The translations under genes and the position numbers were made by a program. A model generated the notes under the pieces. The model was not told the DNA's origin. It made no database searches and was given only the letters and a program-made list of their open reading frames with translations. Positions 30,474 to 41,510 of a stretch of 64,000 nt of DNA are shown piece by piece. Each line of letters starts with the position of its first letter. Position 1 is the first letter of the stretch. Origin of the DNA: Phytopythium helicoides (lineage: Eukaryota; Oomycota; Peronosporomycetes; Pythiales; Pythiaceae); NCBI GenBank assembly GCA_024867545.1, contig JANFNE010000002.1, positions 457,831 to 521,830 of the forward strand, read 5' to 3'.

Positions 30474-32175
30474 CTAAGCGCGTGGCGCCGTCTGAAAGAG
30501 CTTGCCAGCGTCGCGGAAGATCTTGAACACGTTTTCCATGTTGTCCATCGTGCCTTTGTAAAGCATCCGACCGGGAAGGCTGCCACGAACGTCCGCCTGC
30601 CCAACGTTGGTGACGATAAAGCCTGACGTTCCATTCGCGTCCTTGGCCTCCTTGCACGTGAACATGGATATATGCAAGTGGCCTCGCGTAATGCCCTGTC
30701 GGTGTGGGACCTTGGGGTGCTCAACGCTCGTGAAAATGAGCATGTCAGGCCGGTCAATGTAGAGCATGCAAAAGTCCCGAGGAGCCACGAGGCCGCCGAG
30801 GAAGGACTGCTGGGTGTTGACGCAGACGGAGACTTTCGAGTCCTCGCAATCGAACTCTTCAATCATCTCGAAGGAGGCGTTGTTCACATCCCAAACGACA
30901 CGGTCCCTCGATTCCTTGCTGCGAATGAACGTCATGAAGTCGGTCATAGAGATGCCCGTGACAAACGTTTCCTGGAGATCAAGAAAAGAAATGGTTAGAT
31001 TGAGAAGAAAAAGCAAGCAAGCAAACAAACAAACAAACAAATTGAGGGTGATCGAGCCATCAACGCACCAGCTTAAATAGATAGGGCGGCTTGTTGTCTG
31101 GCAACTCGTAGATGGTACATGCTTCGGACGACCGTGCCTTCTTCCAGGGACACTTCGGGCCCATGTAGTACGCCACAATGCTCTCGATCTCCTTCTTCTT
31201 GCTCAGGTAGTCCTTGGGAATAGGCGGGAGGCCGCTCGGTGAGACCTTGATGAGCTCGGCAGTCGCCGGACTATCGTTTTTGGTGGTGTCCTTGGGTGGG
31301 TCCTCCACAACTCCAACAATCTTGGTCACTTCGGAAGGGCTGCTGCTGTGGCCAGCGTGGAGCCATGGATGCAGCGTCAAAAAGAGTCCGTACGTCGCAA
31401 CACAGTAGCAGACCCGTTGCTGGAACGAGAACCCGTCCGCTACCGCAATGACCAGCAGGATGGAGGCTGCAAACAGCGACATCCACAGATCAATGGCCGT
31501 GATGAGCCCACTTCCAGTTGGGTCATGGGTAACCGCCATGCCCAGGCTGGACGCACAGCGATGTAGGACACCAGCAACCGCGCCATTTTGCTGTTGCGGT
31601 GGTGCCGTTTGTTGCTGCGACGTTTTTGGGGTCGTCGTCGCGTCGGCGCTTTCGTTGAGAAACGACAGCCGAGGGGCGTCTCCGTCCGTGAACGAGGCGT
31701 TGTTGGCCCATATGTTGTCGATAAGCAGCGACTCTCGGCGTCCGCGTTCAAACAATGACTCTCGGCCCATCATCGATTCTCGTCCGCGGTGGCTGTGCGT
31801 CTCGCCGAGCTCGGGCAGCGAAACGTGCTTGGTGAGGCGGCCGCCCGTCGTAAGTCCGTTCTGGTGCCAGTAGTGGTTGAAGCACTGGAGACAGATGCGC
31901 GAGTTGCCCTTGAGGACCTTGGGCAGCACCTTGCGCACGCCCATGAGCGGGAACTTGAGCGTGCAGAACTGGCATCGCCACTTGCGGCACTGTCGTCCAC
32001 AAGCAGTCCGTTAGTCGGCCAAGTAAGTCCCATACACAGCGCGTGCCACTCGTCCACCTACGTAGTCGCAGCGCTTGGGCGGCAGAATCTCGCGCAGCAG
32101 CTTGAGGTTGGCGCAGTACGGACAGCCTGGCGCGTCCGCCGCGCTCGCAGCCGTCGCGCTGGCCGCCGACAGCAT
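30474..32175 (-). CDS. FYVE-like zinc finger, two-TM, START-domain protein
   Basis: Three minus-strand exons, 32175-32062, 31989-31069 and 30971-30474, encode 510 residues. The N-terminus carries paired cysteines in a treble-clef-like pattern: CPYC, RCDYCRKWRCQFC, RICLQCFNHYW. After a low-complexity linker come two hydrophobic helices (LWMSLFAASILLVIAVADG and VCYCVATYGLFLTLHPWL). The C-terminal ~200 residues form a START lipid-binding domain (YLFKLETFVTGISMTDFMTFIRS through MDNMENVFKIFRDAGKLF). START domains carry sterols or phospholipids; a membrane-tethered lipid-transfer or sensing role is inferred. Intron 2 contains a (CAAA)n microsatellite (31020-31041). CCAAT boxes are present upstream near 32447 and 32540. 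Confidence 0.82.
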
Positions 32176-32682
32176 CAGTCAGTCGGCTCTGGAGCTGCTT
32201 TGGCAGGCGCTTCTTGGGGCCTTTAAGGCCTGGCGCGAGGGCCGGAGGGGGCTGCGGAGACTCTGCAGCGTACGAAACTGCGCTCTCGGCCTGTCTATCG
32301 ACAGCGAGAGAGAGAGAATGAGGGGCGAGGTGGCGACTCTCGCCCAGTATGCGGCCGCGAGATGGTGCTGATGGCAACGATGCTGCTTGGAAGCTCGTTT
32401 ATGCGCCGCGATGAGCTCTTCGATCGGCGACGGTTTGGATTTTTGACCAATCATAGGGGTGTAAAACGATGGTTTTGGCGAATGAGAGAAGGAAGAGTCG
32501 GCGTGCCATCAACGTTTGGTGTGGCGCACGTACGAGAGCGACGATGGCCAATCAAGTGGCACTTCAACTTGCGTTGATGTGATGGAGCAGCCACCCATGA
32601 TGGAGAGAGCTCCGTGCTTTTACTTTCATTCGAGGAAGGGAAAATTTTCTGTTCGATACTAAGCTAGGACAAGGCGGTCACT
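32176..32682. promoter_or_regulatory. Upstream region of START gene with CCAAT boxes
   Basis: About 500 bases between two minus-strand genes. ACCAATCA near 32447 and GCCAATCA near 32539 are CCAAT boxes. A CTCATTCTCTCT initiator-like element (minus strand, ~32312-32323) lies 140 bases before the START gene ATG. No gene is supported. Confidence 0.45.
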
Positions 32683-34546
32683 CTACTGATCCATGAAGAA
32701 GCTGGACCACACGGTCACGCCCGTGCCGAGCACGCCGATGACGATGGCGCCGATGAACAGCAGCAGCGAGCCGATCTTCTTGTGGCCGAGCAGGGGGCCG
32801 TCCTCGAGCTTGAGGATGAACGCGGCCGGCAGACAGAAACACACGACCGTCGAGCACGTGCCGCCGATGATGCCGAACACCACGTTGATGCTCGGACAGA
32901 AGATGGCCAGCAGCAGCGCCAGCAGCACGAGACCCGTGGTCACGACTACGTGCCGCGTGCACGAGTCGCGCGCGTCCGCAAAGAACATCATGTCGATCGT
33001 GAACCGGCACGGGAAAATGTTGAGCGGAAACGCGACGGCCACGGTGAACGTGATGGCGGCGCGACTCACGGCGATCAGCGTGTCGTGGAGCGGAAAGCTG
33101 AGCAGGATATTGCCCTTGTACTTCGGCTCGACCAGCTGCGGACCGAACGCCAGGTACGCGACCACTCCAATCACAAGGTAGACCATGAACGAGACCATCG
33201 TCGCGCGGTCGACGACCTTGTTCATGCGCCGGATGCACGGGCGCTGAAGCTCTGTGTAGATTGAGAACACATTGACCTGTGCAGCGCATGGGGCATCATG
33301 CATCGTTAGAGCAAGCCTCCAAGCACCAGCATCGTTCATGTTCTGCACCACACCTGACACGTGAAGGCAAACATGACGATGGGGACGCTCAGCATAAAGT
33401 TGGGTCCGTTGTCGAGGTTGATTACCCAGCTGATGCCCTCCGGGAGCCCGTTTGCGTGCGCAATCATGAGCGAGCGAACGCTGACCGCAACGACTAGAAA
33501 GATGATCGAGAGCACGCCAAGGATCGACGAAAACTGGAGACTGCTGATATCCTTTAGCAGCGACAGAGGCAGCATGATGGTGCCGCACGAAATCGTCATG
33601 AGTACCCAGCGCTCCGCCAGAACGCTTCCAGCTCCAAAGTAGAGCTGTCCCAGCGGCGTCACAATGTCTCCGAGCGTGACGAGGTACGCGACTGAGATAC
33701 CAAAGCAGAACACCAGGATGTTGAGCTCGACAAAGATGGCCACCTGCGTGTGTGAAGCACATTAGCTCACGTGCCAACCGGAACACGACCTCCCAAGCCG
33801 ACCCACCTTCTTTCCGAAGCAGTACATGGCCAGATCTTCGTACGACTGCAGCCTGCATGCGCCACAAACGCATCCCGTTAGAGCTACGCCAGCACCATCG
33901 TTGGCGGAGAACGCACTTTGTGATGTCTCCAGCGCGGATGAGCAGGCGGATGGTGTAAATGGTCAAGACGGCTGCGAGCAGCAGTTGTCCGACAGCAAAC
34001 CCGAGTCCGGACACTGCGACCGCGTACGGGAGCGACAGCGCGCCGGCGCCAAGCGTGGCGCCCGCGAGGTTGAACACCGAGCCGCGGATCGATCCCTTGG
34101 ACGGAATGATGGACTTGTGGAAGGCGAAGGCGTCGCCAACGTGCTCCTCTCCGGGTCCCTACCACCACACACAGCCGTCACGTCAGTCGTTGGTCGTCGC
34201 CACAAACACACCGAGCGTCAAGCGCAACGCACCCTCGGTCGCTGGCGCATGGGCGACATGGAGACGATGAGGTTCCCGATCTGGCGCACTTTCTGTCTCG
34301 CCACAAGCCACAGCATTAGTCTGCTTCTCCTTCCGCCAGCTCTACAATCCCCGCCAGCACCTTGAAGATGAGCGGCGTGTAGCCGAGCTGCTTGAGGTAC
34401 TTTTCGCGCGTGCGCTCTGGCGTGTCGCTGGGCTTGGGCGGCGGCGCGCGCAGCTCCGAGGGCGACGCAGGCAGCGAGTGCGAGTGGCCGCGCCCATGCA
34501 GCGGCAGCAGCGGCTCGGCCGCGCGCTCGTCGGCTCCGTGGATCAT
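32683..34546 (-). CDS. AAAP/SLC38-type amino acid transporter
   Basis: Six minus-strand exons, 34546-34401, 34320-34233, 34158-33917, 33852-33807, 33743-33354 and 33276-32683, join in phase to 501 residues. Members are proton- or sodium-coupled amino acid transporters of plasma or vacuolar membranes. Signature segments are SVFNLAGATLGAGALSLPYA (helix 1 with its unwound region), SYEDLAMYCFGKK, AVAFPLNIFPCRF and ILKLEDGPLLGHKKIGS. Eleven helices are visible. The N-terminal ~50 residues are hydrophilic. The first intron was placed at GTACCT (donor after codon-phase 2) because this is the only choice that joins LMLWLVARQKVRQIGNLI in frame; the simpler read-on meets a stop. Other donors are GTGCGT, GTGGGT and GTGTGG. 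Confidence 0.87.
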
Positions 34547-34929
34547 TGCGGGCGGCGTGCGGCAGGGAGCGAAGTGGCGAGGGGGCGGGCGAGTGGCTCG
34601 TCGTCTAGTTCCGCCGGTGGAATGATTAGATGACCGCAAGGGGCGCGGGCGTATCTTTGACTGGACCCGTGTGGTTACGAGGCGGGATTTGACGGGACAA
34701 GGGTAAGGGGGAGGCAGGAGGGAACGGGTGGAGGAGGCTGAACCCAGCGGAAAGTGACGGAAGGCGTAGGCCGGATCAGGGCGGTACAGCTGCGCCGGTG
34801 CATGGTATGGACCGGGCTATTAGCTTGAGAGGAGCGGAGGATGGCGCTGGTGATGGAGAACGCGTCATTTTACTTTGATAGGACCTATTAGTTGTACTAC
34901 TACTAGTGTTGTTGCTGCTGGAGAGCTCG
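34547..34929. other. Intergenic
   Basis: No gene recognised between the transporter start and the end of the next minus-strand gene. A GTTGTTGCTGCTG stretch is near 34909. Confidence 0.5.
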
Positions 34930-35439
34930 TCATGCGGCATTGTCGGGCTGCTCGTCGATCGAGAGCCGAGAGGGGAAGCCCTGCAGCAGCTCTCGCTCCT
35001 CGGGGATGGCGCCGTCGCGGTTGGTCTCGAGCATGAGCATGGCGCGGCGAGTGAGGTGCATGGGTCGCGAGAAAGGCACGCGCGCGCCGCTCACGAGCAC
35101 GCCGAGGTGCTCGCCGCTGCGGTACGGGATCGGCAGCTTGACGGGCACCTTGACGGCCGCGGTGGGCGGCGGCGTGGGGGCCTTGCGCTTGTATAGGCTC
35201 GAGTCGCTGGGCTTGAACAGCGACAGGAACACGTCGCGCTTGCGGCGGCGCTTGGCGGCCGTCGGGGCCGCGTCCTCGGGCTTCTCGGGCTCGGGCTCGC
35301 GCACCAGCCCGAGCTTCTTGGCCAGCAGTCGACGGTCGATCGGGCTCGCCTGCACTTTGGGCCGCACGACGCGCAGGTCGGTCAGCGCCGGCTTGCTGGG
35401 CGTGACTTCGCTCCTGGGTGTGGCGTCGACCTCGGGCAT
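34930..35439 (-). CDS. Hypothetical basic protein
   Basis: A 169-residue single-exon protein starting MPEVDATPRSEV; the frame is open upstream to 35748, but the extension is low complexity. It has no family I recognise. It contains a strongly basic stretch (AAKRRRKRDVFLSLFK) that could be a nuclear localisation signal, a proline-rich patch, and a C-terminal part (YRSGEHLGVLVSGARVPFSR) that looks structured. GC3 is high, as in the neighbouring genes, which supports real coding. Confidence 0.5.
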   Translation of the reverse strand: MPEVDATPRSEVTPSKPALTDLRVVRPKVQASPIDRRLLAKKLGLVREPEPEKPEDAAPTAAKRRRKRDVFLSLFKPSDSSLYKRKAPTPPPTAAVKVPVKLPIPYRSGEHLGVLVSGARVPFSRPMHLTRRAMLMLETNRDGAIPEERELLQGFPSRLSIDEQPDNAA

Positions 35440-36575
35440 GGCTTTAGGCCGCTGTAGGGGGCTGTGGGGCTCTGCTGCTGCGTGGGGTGGCCGCAGGTTG
35501 GCAACTGAGGCCGAGAGGACCGATCGCTTGCTCGAGCGATCCGCTACAGGGCAGAGATGGTCCGAGGGACTCGCCGCAGACGACGCAGAGCCGACGCAAC
35601 TGCCAGCGCCGGGCCAAGCGGGCCGCGTGCTGGTTTTTGCCTCGAGAGTCGAGGCCTGATGACTCGGAACGAGCTGCTCCCAGCCGCCCGCAGCTTCAAG
35701 CAGCGAGACACGCGCGACGCCAAAGCACCGCTGCGGATCATGAACCATGCGGTGGCGTCGCTCGTAGCTCCATTGATCTGGGTTTCTGTATGGGATCCGC
35801 AGGATGGATACGCTGCGGTTGGTGCTCGACGTGCGACAGCAGATGGCTCCCCGTGTTTATGCCCGCGAGTGGCGAGCGCTTCAGATTCTCGAAAGCTGGT
35901 GCATGGCATGTGGAAGAGCAGCGATGGAGGATGGAGACTGCACCGCGTTGTGGAGGTAAGGGAAGGAGCTGCACCGTGTTCTTGCATGTCAACTCGCACT
36001 TCTGTACGGTACAAGGCGGCCGAATGTATCAAGTGACTTGATTCCCTTGGATTGTCGCGCGCTTGAACACAACTTCAAGTCTGAAGTATACGGCGCGAGT
36101 GGTGTGGACCACTCCAAAACTTTGCCAAGTCATTGATAATCATTCCACCGCCGTCGACGAGAAATACAGTAGCTTGCCATTACATCTATCTTCGCTCTAG
36201 CACACATCACACTCGTCGAGGTGCTTCGATGAATCGAATGGGACCTCGGAGTCCACGGAGCTATGCTCGATCTCGAAACTGAAGGCGTCTACCAGTTTCG
36301 ATGGAGAAGAGGCCCTACTGATGGCACTGGCAGCTGCCACAGAAACGAACTTTCTGCTGCCGATCTACCAGCATGGCAACGTCTTCGTAAATGGTGGGGT
36401 ATCGGTCGCAAACGTTGGCAGCTCTGAGTCTGGGGGAACTTGCGGGTTTTCATGGGCGAGGAGTTACTCTGCCTTGGAATTTCGTGTCGGTGCAGGATTA
36501 GGTGCTGATTCCAAGAGCCCGGTACAGCTCCAGTATGAGGAGTGCGAAAAAATCTCTGAGGGACGGCTAGAACTG
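35440..36575. other. Gene-poor transition zone
   Basis: No supported gene. Base composition shifts here from GC-rich core DNA to the AT-richer accessory region. A segment at ~36043-36088 resembles 39507-39563 (see that entry). Confidence 0.5.
36043..36088 (+). repeat. Short dispersed repeat, copy 1
   Basis: Shares GATT.CCT.GGAT.GTCG, then CTTGAACAC followed by a TTCAAG block, with 39507-39563. By eye about three quarters of positions match. Possibly a remnant of a dispersed element. Confidence 0.4.
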
Positions 36576-37085
36576 CTACAAGGCAACGTGATCAAGATGC
36601 AAATGATCAAGAAGTGTACGTGCAGTAACAAAATAGAGCTTACAAGAACTCGAGCTTGGTGAATTCTTTCGTTCATGACGGAATAGTTTCTGTGTCTGCG
36701 TATACGAGAGATCTATTCCAAGTATGAGCACGTGCTTCCAACAAAGACATGATATGTACAAGTGACGGAGATTTGTGCACCCTCGTAACTCCTCGGGAAA
36801 AGTTGGCAACCGCCGGTTCACCAAACTCAACATCTGCAGATCTCCAGACCTCGCAAGCTGCGAGACCTTATCAAACACATTCGGTGGACTCACCCACTCG
36901 TCGTACGACTTAGGTCCTGGATACTCGTCAATCAACTTCAGACACGGACACTGTGTCAAGTCTTCATCACTACTCAACATGATCCACCGTCTCGCGTACT
37001 GCACACACTCTGGATGAGGTCGACAGGCCACGGCCGACGTCCGAACACTCTCCTCCACAAAGATGATGGTGGCCATCGCAATCAT
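36576..37085 (-). pseudogene. Remnant of an LRR membrane protein gene
   Basis: The minus-strand frame holds a possible membrane segment (MIAMATIIFVEESV) and then GDLQMLSLVNRRLPTFPEEL and GCTNLRHLYIS. That is the LRR pattern of a large oomycete family of LRR membrane proteins. After HLYIS the sequence loses LRR character, and no full-length reading exists on either side. It is therefore a truncated copy rather than a working gene, although a missed intron cannot be excluded. Confidence 0.5.
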
Positions 37086-37875
37086 TACAAAAGCTATGGC
37101 ACTGGGTCGATGTTTCGGATAGATGCGCTGGCTTCGTTTGACAGGATCCTTGATTACTGCAGCTAGCTGCTAGATTTTGGCTCGTGCCAACCAGTTGCCT
37201 TGAAGGCTGAAAAAAATGATGGCGAGACTGCACTGATGCTGATATTTTGACTCCTTTTTCAGATCGTCGTTGGATGAGCAGGTTTTGCTTACAACAAAAA
37301 ATGGGTGCAACTTGGTCGCGTTGAGCTCGGCTTTTTCTCTTTCGCAGCCAGCTGGTTGTTAATCGTTCAGTCCACGTTGCAGCGTCTGTGTTCTATATCA
37401 CTGTCGCGATTTTCTATTGTAGGCTGCATGCCACATATCTTTCGAGCTTCATTGATAACTTTCTTTATTGGGATGGACGTCAAACACTAGGTCTTGTCTA
37501 CTTCGCACGTGTAATCCGTTTTATCAAAGAACCATGGCGAATATCAAAACACTGCAGCTGCACGTGTGAGATGAGAGGAAGAAGCTTTCTCTTTCATTGA
37601 CAGCGAGACTTCGGAGTTGCTCTCGAGTGGTCCAAATCATGCAAGCCATCGACTTCAGAGTTGGTTTTGTCTTCAAAGCGCGCTACAATCCAAGGAAATC
37701 AAGTTGTGAGAGTGCTCGCCTGCGACTTGGTGTAGGTAGTGGTACATGACGAGTGCGCACGTGGCCAATTGAAGCTGATCAATTGATGCAAGCGCTGTAC
37801 ATTTGTTACTATGATTAGCAGATATGCTGTCGGAGACGTTGCCAATCCCTATCAAATTCTAGCAACTGCCTCAAT
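37086..37875. other. Gene-free flank of the inverted repeat
   Basis: No supported gene. This is AT-rich sequence up to the outer boundary of the left repeat arm. Confidence 0.5.
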
Positions 37876-39400
37876 GAATTGCCAGTGCGTGCAGCACAAC
37901 TCAGCTAAGCTCGATCTGTTCGAGAACCCCACGACAAAGCTACACATGCTGACTCGACATAAACCAATCAAAGTAGAAAACTTGATTTCATTCATGGACA
38001 CTACAGAACACAAGAAAGTCTAGCTGCACTTGAAATCAATACCCGCCGCAAAGAGAGAACCCACAACGGGGATGAATCCAGCGAGGGTCGAGGCGATTGG
38101 GCCGACGAGGCCACAGCCATCATCAAAGCCTTCGCCAGCAGTGGTGCTGAGCGTGAAGGTAATGTCATCCGCGAGCAGCTCATTGTCGAGGTACGCGGTG
38201 ACGCGAAGAGTGGAGGGAAGGTACAGACCGTAAGTGTGGTCCATGCACTGCAGCATTCCGCTCTCGCAAGAGTCCGGACAGGCGACGGCGCTTAGGCGGC
38301 CGCATGCCGCATCCGCCGTGTAGCCAACAGATTCCTGCCACGTGAAACCACGGCAATTGCTGTACACGTCGTAGCGCTTTGCGATAGCGAGCTGGTTGTA
38401 CGCCTCCCATGCCGTCTGCACGATGGCGTCCCGCATCTGCTCCGCAGTGACACCAGCCTCGTCGTTGGCTCCCCATGCGCCGTTCATCTCCATGCGCACG
38501 TTCAAGTCCGCTTGCGGTTCCTCCGCGGCCTTGCAGGTGCTCGAGTAGGTCTCGTAGGTGTCGTCGTTGATGGCGCCCTTGTCGTTGCCGTCAGTCGCGT
38601 AGATCTTCTCCCACGTCGCGCCGAAGATGTTGAGGTTGCCGACGTTGACGAGTGCGTCTGAGAACTGCACATGCATCTTGACCAGGCTGGCGCCCGAAGC
38701 GCAGCCAGCGAGCGCAGTCGCGGCGAAGAGGATGGAGGCGCTGGTCTTCATGTTGAACGAGCTAGCGTGTTGCGAACGCGGAAGAATTGAGAGTGAGCTG
38801 CTCGGGGGCGGCACAACGCGCACGCGGTCGTCAGCGTCGGCAATGGGTGTTCATGATCCATCCCGTCGGAGCGTTGTTGTTGCTGTTCGACGGACTGAAA
38901 ACCAGCTGAGAGCTCGAAGTGGTGGCTGCTGCTGCATCAATAGAGTCTCACCTCATATGTACGTCTGTCCTTTTAGTCGTGGGGATCATGAGATTTGCCA
39001 CCGACCGACATTGTACATATATAACCTTTGACACATCACGTCCACGTTTCTGAATGAGCATATGGGGGGATCGTAAGATTTGCAGCGGTAGAGGATTAAT
39101 GGTAGACGGAAGCAGAAGCAGAAGCCAGTTCGGACCTCCCTCTCAAAAGGAGCATCAGTGCATGACGGTTTTGTCCTGACAAGTTGTCAGGAGGGGGAGG
39201 TAACCTCGACGTTCAGTACACTCTGATGCTCTAAGTGACAACCGCCAGCGCCATCGAAATGACAAATAGACGGAATCCGAGCGAGAATCGGCGCGACTAC
39301 GACAGCAATGCGAGGGGGCAAATTGCCGCCAGCAGAACGTGTCAGTGTGCAGCGGTAGGCACTTGACAATTCATTGTGCGCCATTGTCCTATCCACAGCG
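37876..39400. repeat. Left arm of a 1,525-base perfect inverted repeat
   Basis: Every position x checked pairs with 79530-x in the right arm (40130-41654). The arm boundaries are sharp at GAATTGCC on the outside and CCACAGCG on the inside. The arm contains one complete secreted-protein gene, its promoter and ~580 bases upstream. Identity of the two predicted proteins is 100%. Confidence 0.93.
38020..38751 (-). CDS. Secreted cysteine-containing protein, family A, copy 1
   Basis: A 243-residue protein of a family I do not recognise. Signal peptide residues 1-20 (MKTSASILFAATALAGCASG) precede a mature region with motifs NLNIFGATWEKIYATDGNDK, YDVYSNCRGFTW, CPDSCESGMLQCMDHTYG and LPSTLRVTAYLDNELL. 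The end is a Gly-rich hydrophobic segment (LAGFIPVVGSLFAAGIDF) followed by KCS. About nine cysteines in the mature part suggest disulfides. The gene lies in the left arm of the inverted repeat and is identical to copy 2. An INR-like GCTCACTCTCAATTCTT lies 30-47 bases upstream of the ATG at 38751, which supports it over the in-frame ATG at 38823. It could be an apoplastic protein; no function is assigned. Confidence 0.8.
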   Translation of the reverse strand: MKTSASILFAATALAGCASGASLVKMHVQFSDALVNVGNLNIFGATWEKIYATDGNDKGAINDDTYETYSSTCKAAEEPQADLNVRMEMNGAWGANDEAGVTAEQMRDAIVQTAWEAYNQLAIAKRYDVYSNCRGFTWQESVGYTADAACGRLSAVACPDSCESGMLQCMDHTYGLYLPSTLRVTAYLDNELLADDITFTLSTTAGEGFDDGCGLVGPIASTLAGFIPVVGSLFAAGIDFKCS

Positions 39401-40129
39401 GCATCGTCGACATTGTCTCGGCACCTCGTATACGCTCCATTAAAGCAATCAATGCGAGACACTCTTACCAACAACGAACCTTAGGCCAAACAAGCTCAAT
39501 CGGTCACGAGACTGGATTTCCTCGGATGTCGATCTCTTGAACACGATTTCAAGCTTGCTACAGTACTTACTTCAGGTGCAATGTAGCGCTTTCCTTTGGA
39601 TATGTTCGGTGCGTGCCATGGGAGCCAAAGATTCCATCTGGTACAGCACCGATAATTCGCTTAATTTTGCTGGTCTTGCGTTCTTTGATTGTCTGTGAGT
39701 GTCAAGTGCCATCTGCGATCAGGAGGAGGAGCACTTGTCTGAAGATCTCGTCATACATTGTAGACTAGTGGCGTCAAAACTCTCAACATTGAGCGATATT
39801 ACAAATACTCTCCATCATAGTTGCCGCGTCGCTGTTACAGTACTGTAGGCACAACAGATCACCATTGCCGGCAGAAATGCGGCGCCTGCACACACACCTA
39901 CGAACAACAAACACATCCTCGAATACATCTGTGACATCCAGGCGCTTGCAATGCACCGCCACCCCATCAATTCGGAAAATCCAATCCTTCAACAACTTTG
40001 AGGTCTCAAACTGGAGTCGTTTAGCGTACAGTAGCACGTGACCAATATGGAGACGGCGGGAGATCCACGCAGATCTTGCTTCGATCGAGCGCAATACCCA
40101 GTCAATTTTCTCTCGCAAGCGGTCCATAT
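39401..40129. other. 729-base spacer between inverted repeat arms
   Basis: Unique sequence. The longest frame (39783-40154, minus, 123 residues; RSIEARSAWISRRLHIGHVL, then LLKDWIFRIDGVAVHCK) has no family I recognise and crosses into the right arm. A dispersed-repeat copy lies at 39507-39563. No recombinase or transposase is present. Confidence 0.5.
39507..39563 (+). repeat. Short dispersed repeat, copy 2
   Basis: Matches the block at 36043-36088 (CTTGAACAC and the following TTCAAG block). It is located inside the spacer of the inverted repeat. Confidence 0.4.
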
Positions 40130-40455
40130 CGCTGTGGATAGGACAATGGCGCACAATGAATTGTCAAGTGCCTACCGCTGCACACTGACACGTTCTGCTG
40201 GCGGCAATTTGCCCCCTCGCATTGCTGTCGTAGTCGCGCCGATTCTCGCTCGGATTCCGTCTATTTGTCATTTCGATGGCGCTGGCGGTTGTCACTTAGA
40301 GCATCAGAGTGTACTGAACGTCGAGGTTACCTCCCCCTCCTGACAACTTGTCAGGACAAAACCGTCATGCACTGATGCTCCTTTTGAGAGGGAGGTCCGA
40401 ACTGGCTTCTGCTTCTGCTTCCGTCTACCATTAATCCTCTACCGCTGCAAATCTT

Positions 40456-40497
40456 ACGATCCCCCCATATGCTCATTCAGAAACGTGGACGTGATGT
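40456..40497 (+). promoter_or_regulatory. Conserved upstream block of secreted family A
   Basis: CCCCATATGCTCA...AGAAACGTGGA...ATG.GTC occurs ~300 bases before copy 2. It recurs, diverged, before copy 3 (42281-42320) and copy 4 (46480-46520). Copy 1 has it by virtue of the repeat (39033-39074). Confidence 0.5.
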
Positions 40498-40731
40498 GTC
40501 AAAGGTTATATATGTACAATGTCGGTCGGTGGCAAATCTCATGATCCCCACGACTAAAAGGACAGACGTACATATGAGGTGAGACTCTATTGATGCAGCA
40601 GCAGCCACCACTTCGAGCTCTCAGCTGGTTTTCAGTCCGTCGAACAGCAACAACAACGCTCCGACGGGATGGATCATGAACACCCATTGCCGACGCTGAC
40701 GACCGCGTGCGCGTTGTGCCGCCCCCGAGCA

Positions 40732-40750
40732 GCTCACTCTCAATTCTTCC
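40732..40750 (+). promoter_or_regulatory. Initiator of secreted family A copy 2
   Basis: GCTCACTCTCAATTCTTCC fits the oomycete INR and lies 29-47 bases before the ATG at 40779. Copy 3 has GCTCACTTTTCAATCACC at 42543-42560. Confidence 0.55.
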
Positions 40751-40778
40751 GCGTTCGCAACACGCTAGCTCGTTCAAC

Positions 40779-41510
40779 ATGAAGACCAGCGCCTCCATCC
40801 TCTTCGCCGCGACTGCGCTCGCTGGCTGCGCTTCGGGCGCCAGCCTGGTCAAGATGCATGTGCAGTTCTCAGACGCACTCGTCAACGTCGGCAACCTCAA
40901 CATCTTCGGCGCGACGTGGGAGAAGATCTACGCGACTGACGGCAACGACAAGGGCGCCATCAACGACGACACCTACGAGACCTACTCGAGCACCTGCAAG
41001 GCCGCGGAGGAACCGCAAGCGGACTTGAACGTGCGCATGGAGATGAACGGCGCATGGGGAGCCAACGACGAGGCTGGTGTCACTGCGGAGCAGATGCGGG
41101 ACGCCATCGTGCAGACGGCATGGGAGGCGTACAACCAGCTCGCTATCGCAAAGCGCTACGACGTGTACAGCAATTGCCGTGGTTTCACGTGGCAGGAATC
41201 TGTTGGCTACACGGCGGATGCGGCATGCGGCCGCCTAAGCGCCGTCGCCTGTCCGGACTCTTGCGAGAGCGGAATGCTGCAGTGCATGGACCACACTTAC
41301 GGTCTGTACCTTCCCTCCACTCTTCGCGTCACCGCGTACCTCGACAATGAGCTGCTCGCGGATGACATTACCTTCACGCTCAGCACCACTGCTGGCGAAG
41401 GCTTTGATGATGGCTGTGGCCTCGTCGGCCCAATCGCCTCGACCCTCGCTGGATTCATCCCCGTTGTGGGTTCTCTCTTTGCGGCGGGTATTGATTTCAA
41501 GTGCAGCTAG
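40779..41510 (+). CDS. Secreted cysteine-containing protein, family A, copy 2
   Basis: Identical in protein sequence to copy 1, in mirror orientation. Transcription of the two copies runs outward from the spacer. Signal peptide, cysteine pattern and C-terminal hydrophobic segment are as described for copy 1. With both copies on one strand, a read-through transcript could fold into a long hairpin, which might feed small-RNA silencing of the family; that is inference. Confidence 0.8.
   Translation: MKTSASILFAATALAGCASGASLVKMHVQFSDALVNVGNLNIFGATWEKIYATDGNDKGAINDDTYETYSSTCKAAEEPQADLNVRMEMNGAWGANDEAGVTAEQMRDAIVQTAWEAYNQLAIAKRYDVYSNCRGFTWQESVGYTADAACGRLSAVACPDSCESGMLQCMDHTYGLYLPSTLRVTAYLDNELLADDITFTLSTTAGEGFDDGCGLVGPIASTLAGFIPVVGSLFAAGIDFKCS

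Noticed and set aside
39187..40343. Two similar ~95-residue frames at the inner ends of the inverted repeat (39187-39474 minus, 40038-40343 plus)
   Set aside because: They are the same repeat-arm sequence read twice; the N-terminal parts differ because they start in unique spacer or flank. No domain and no signal of selection.
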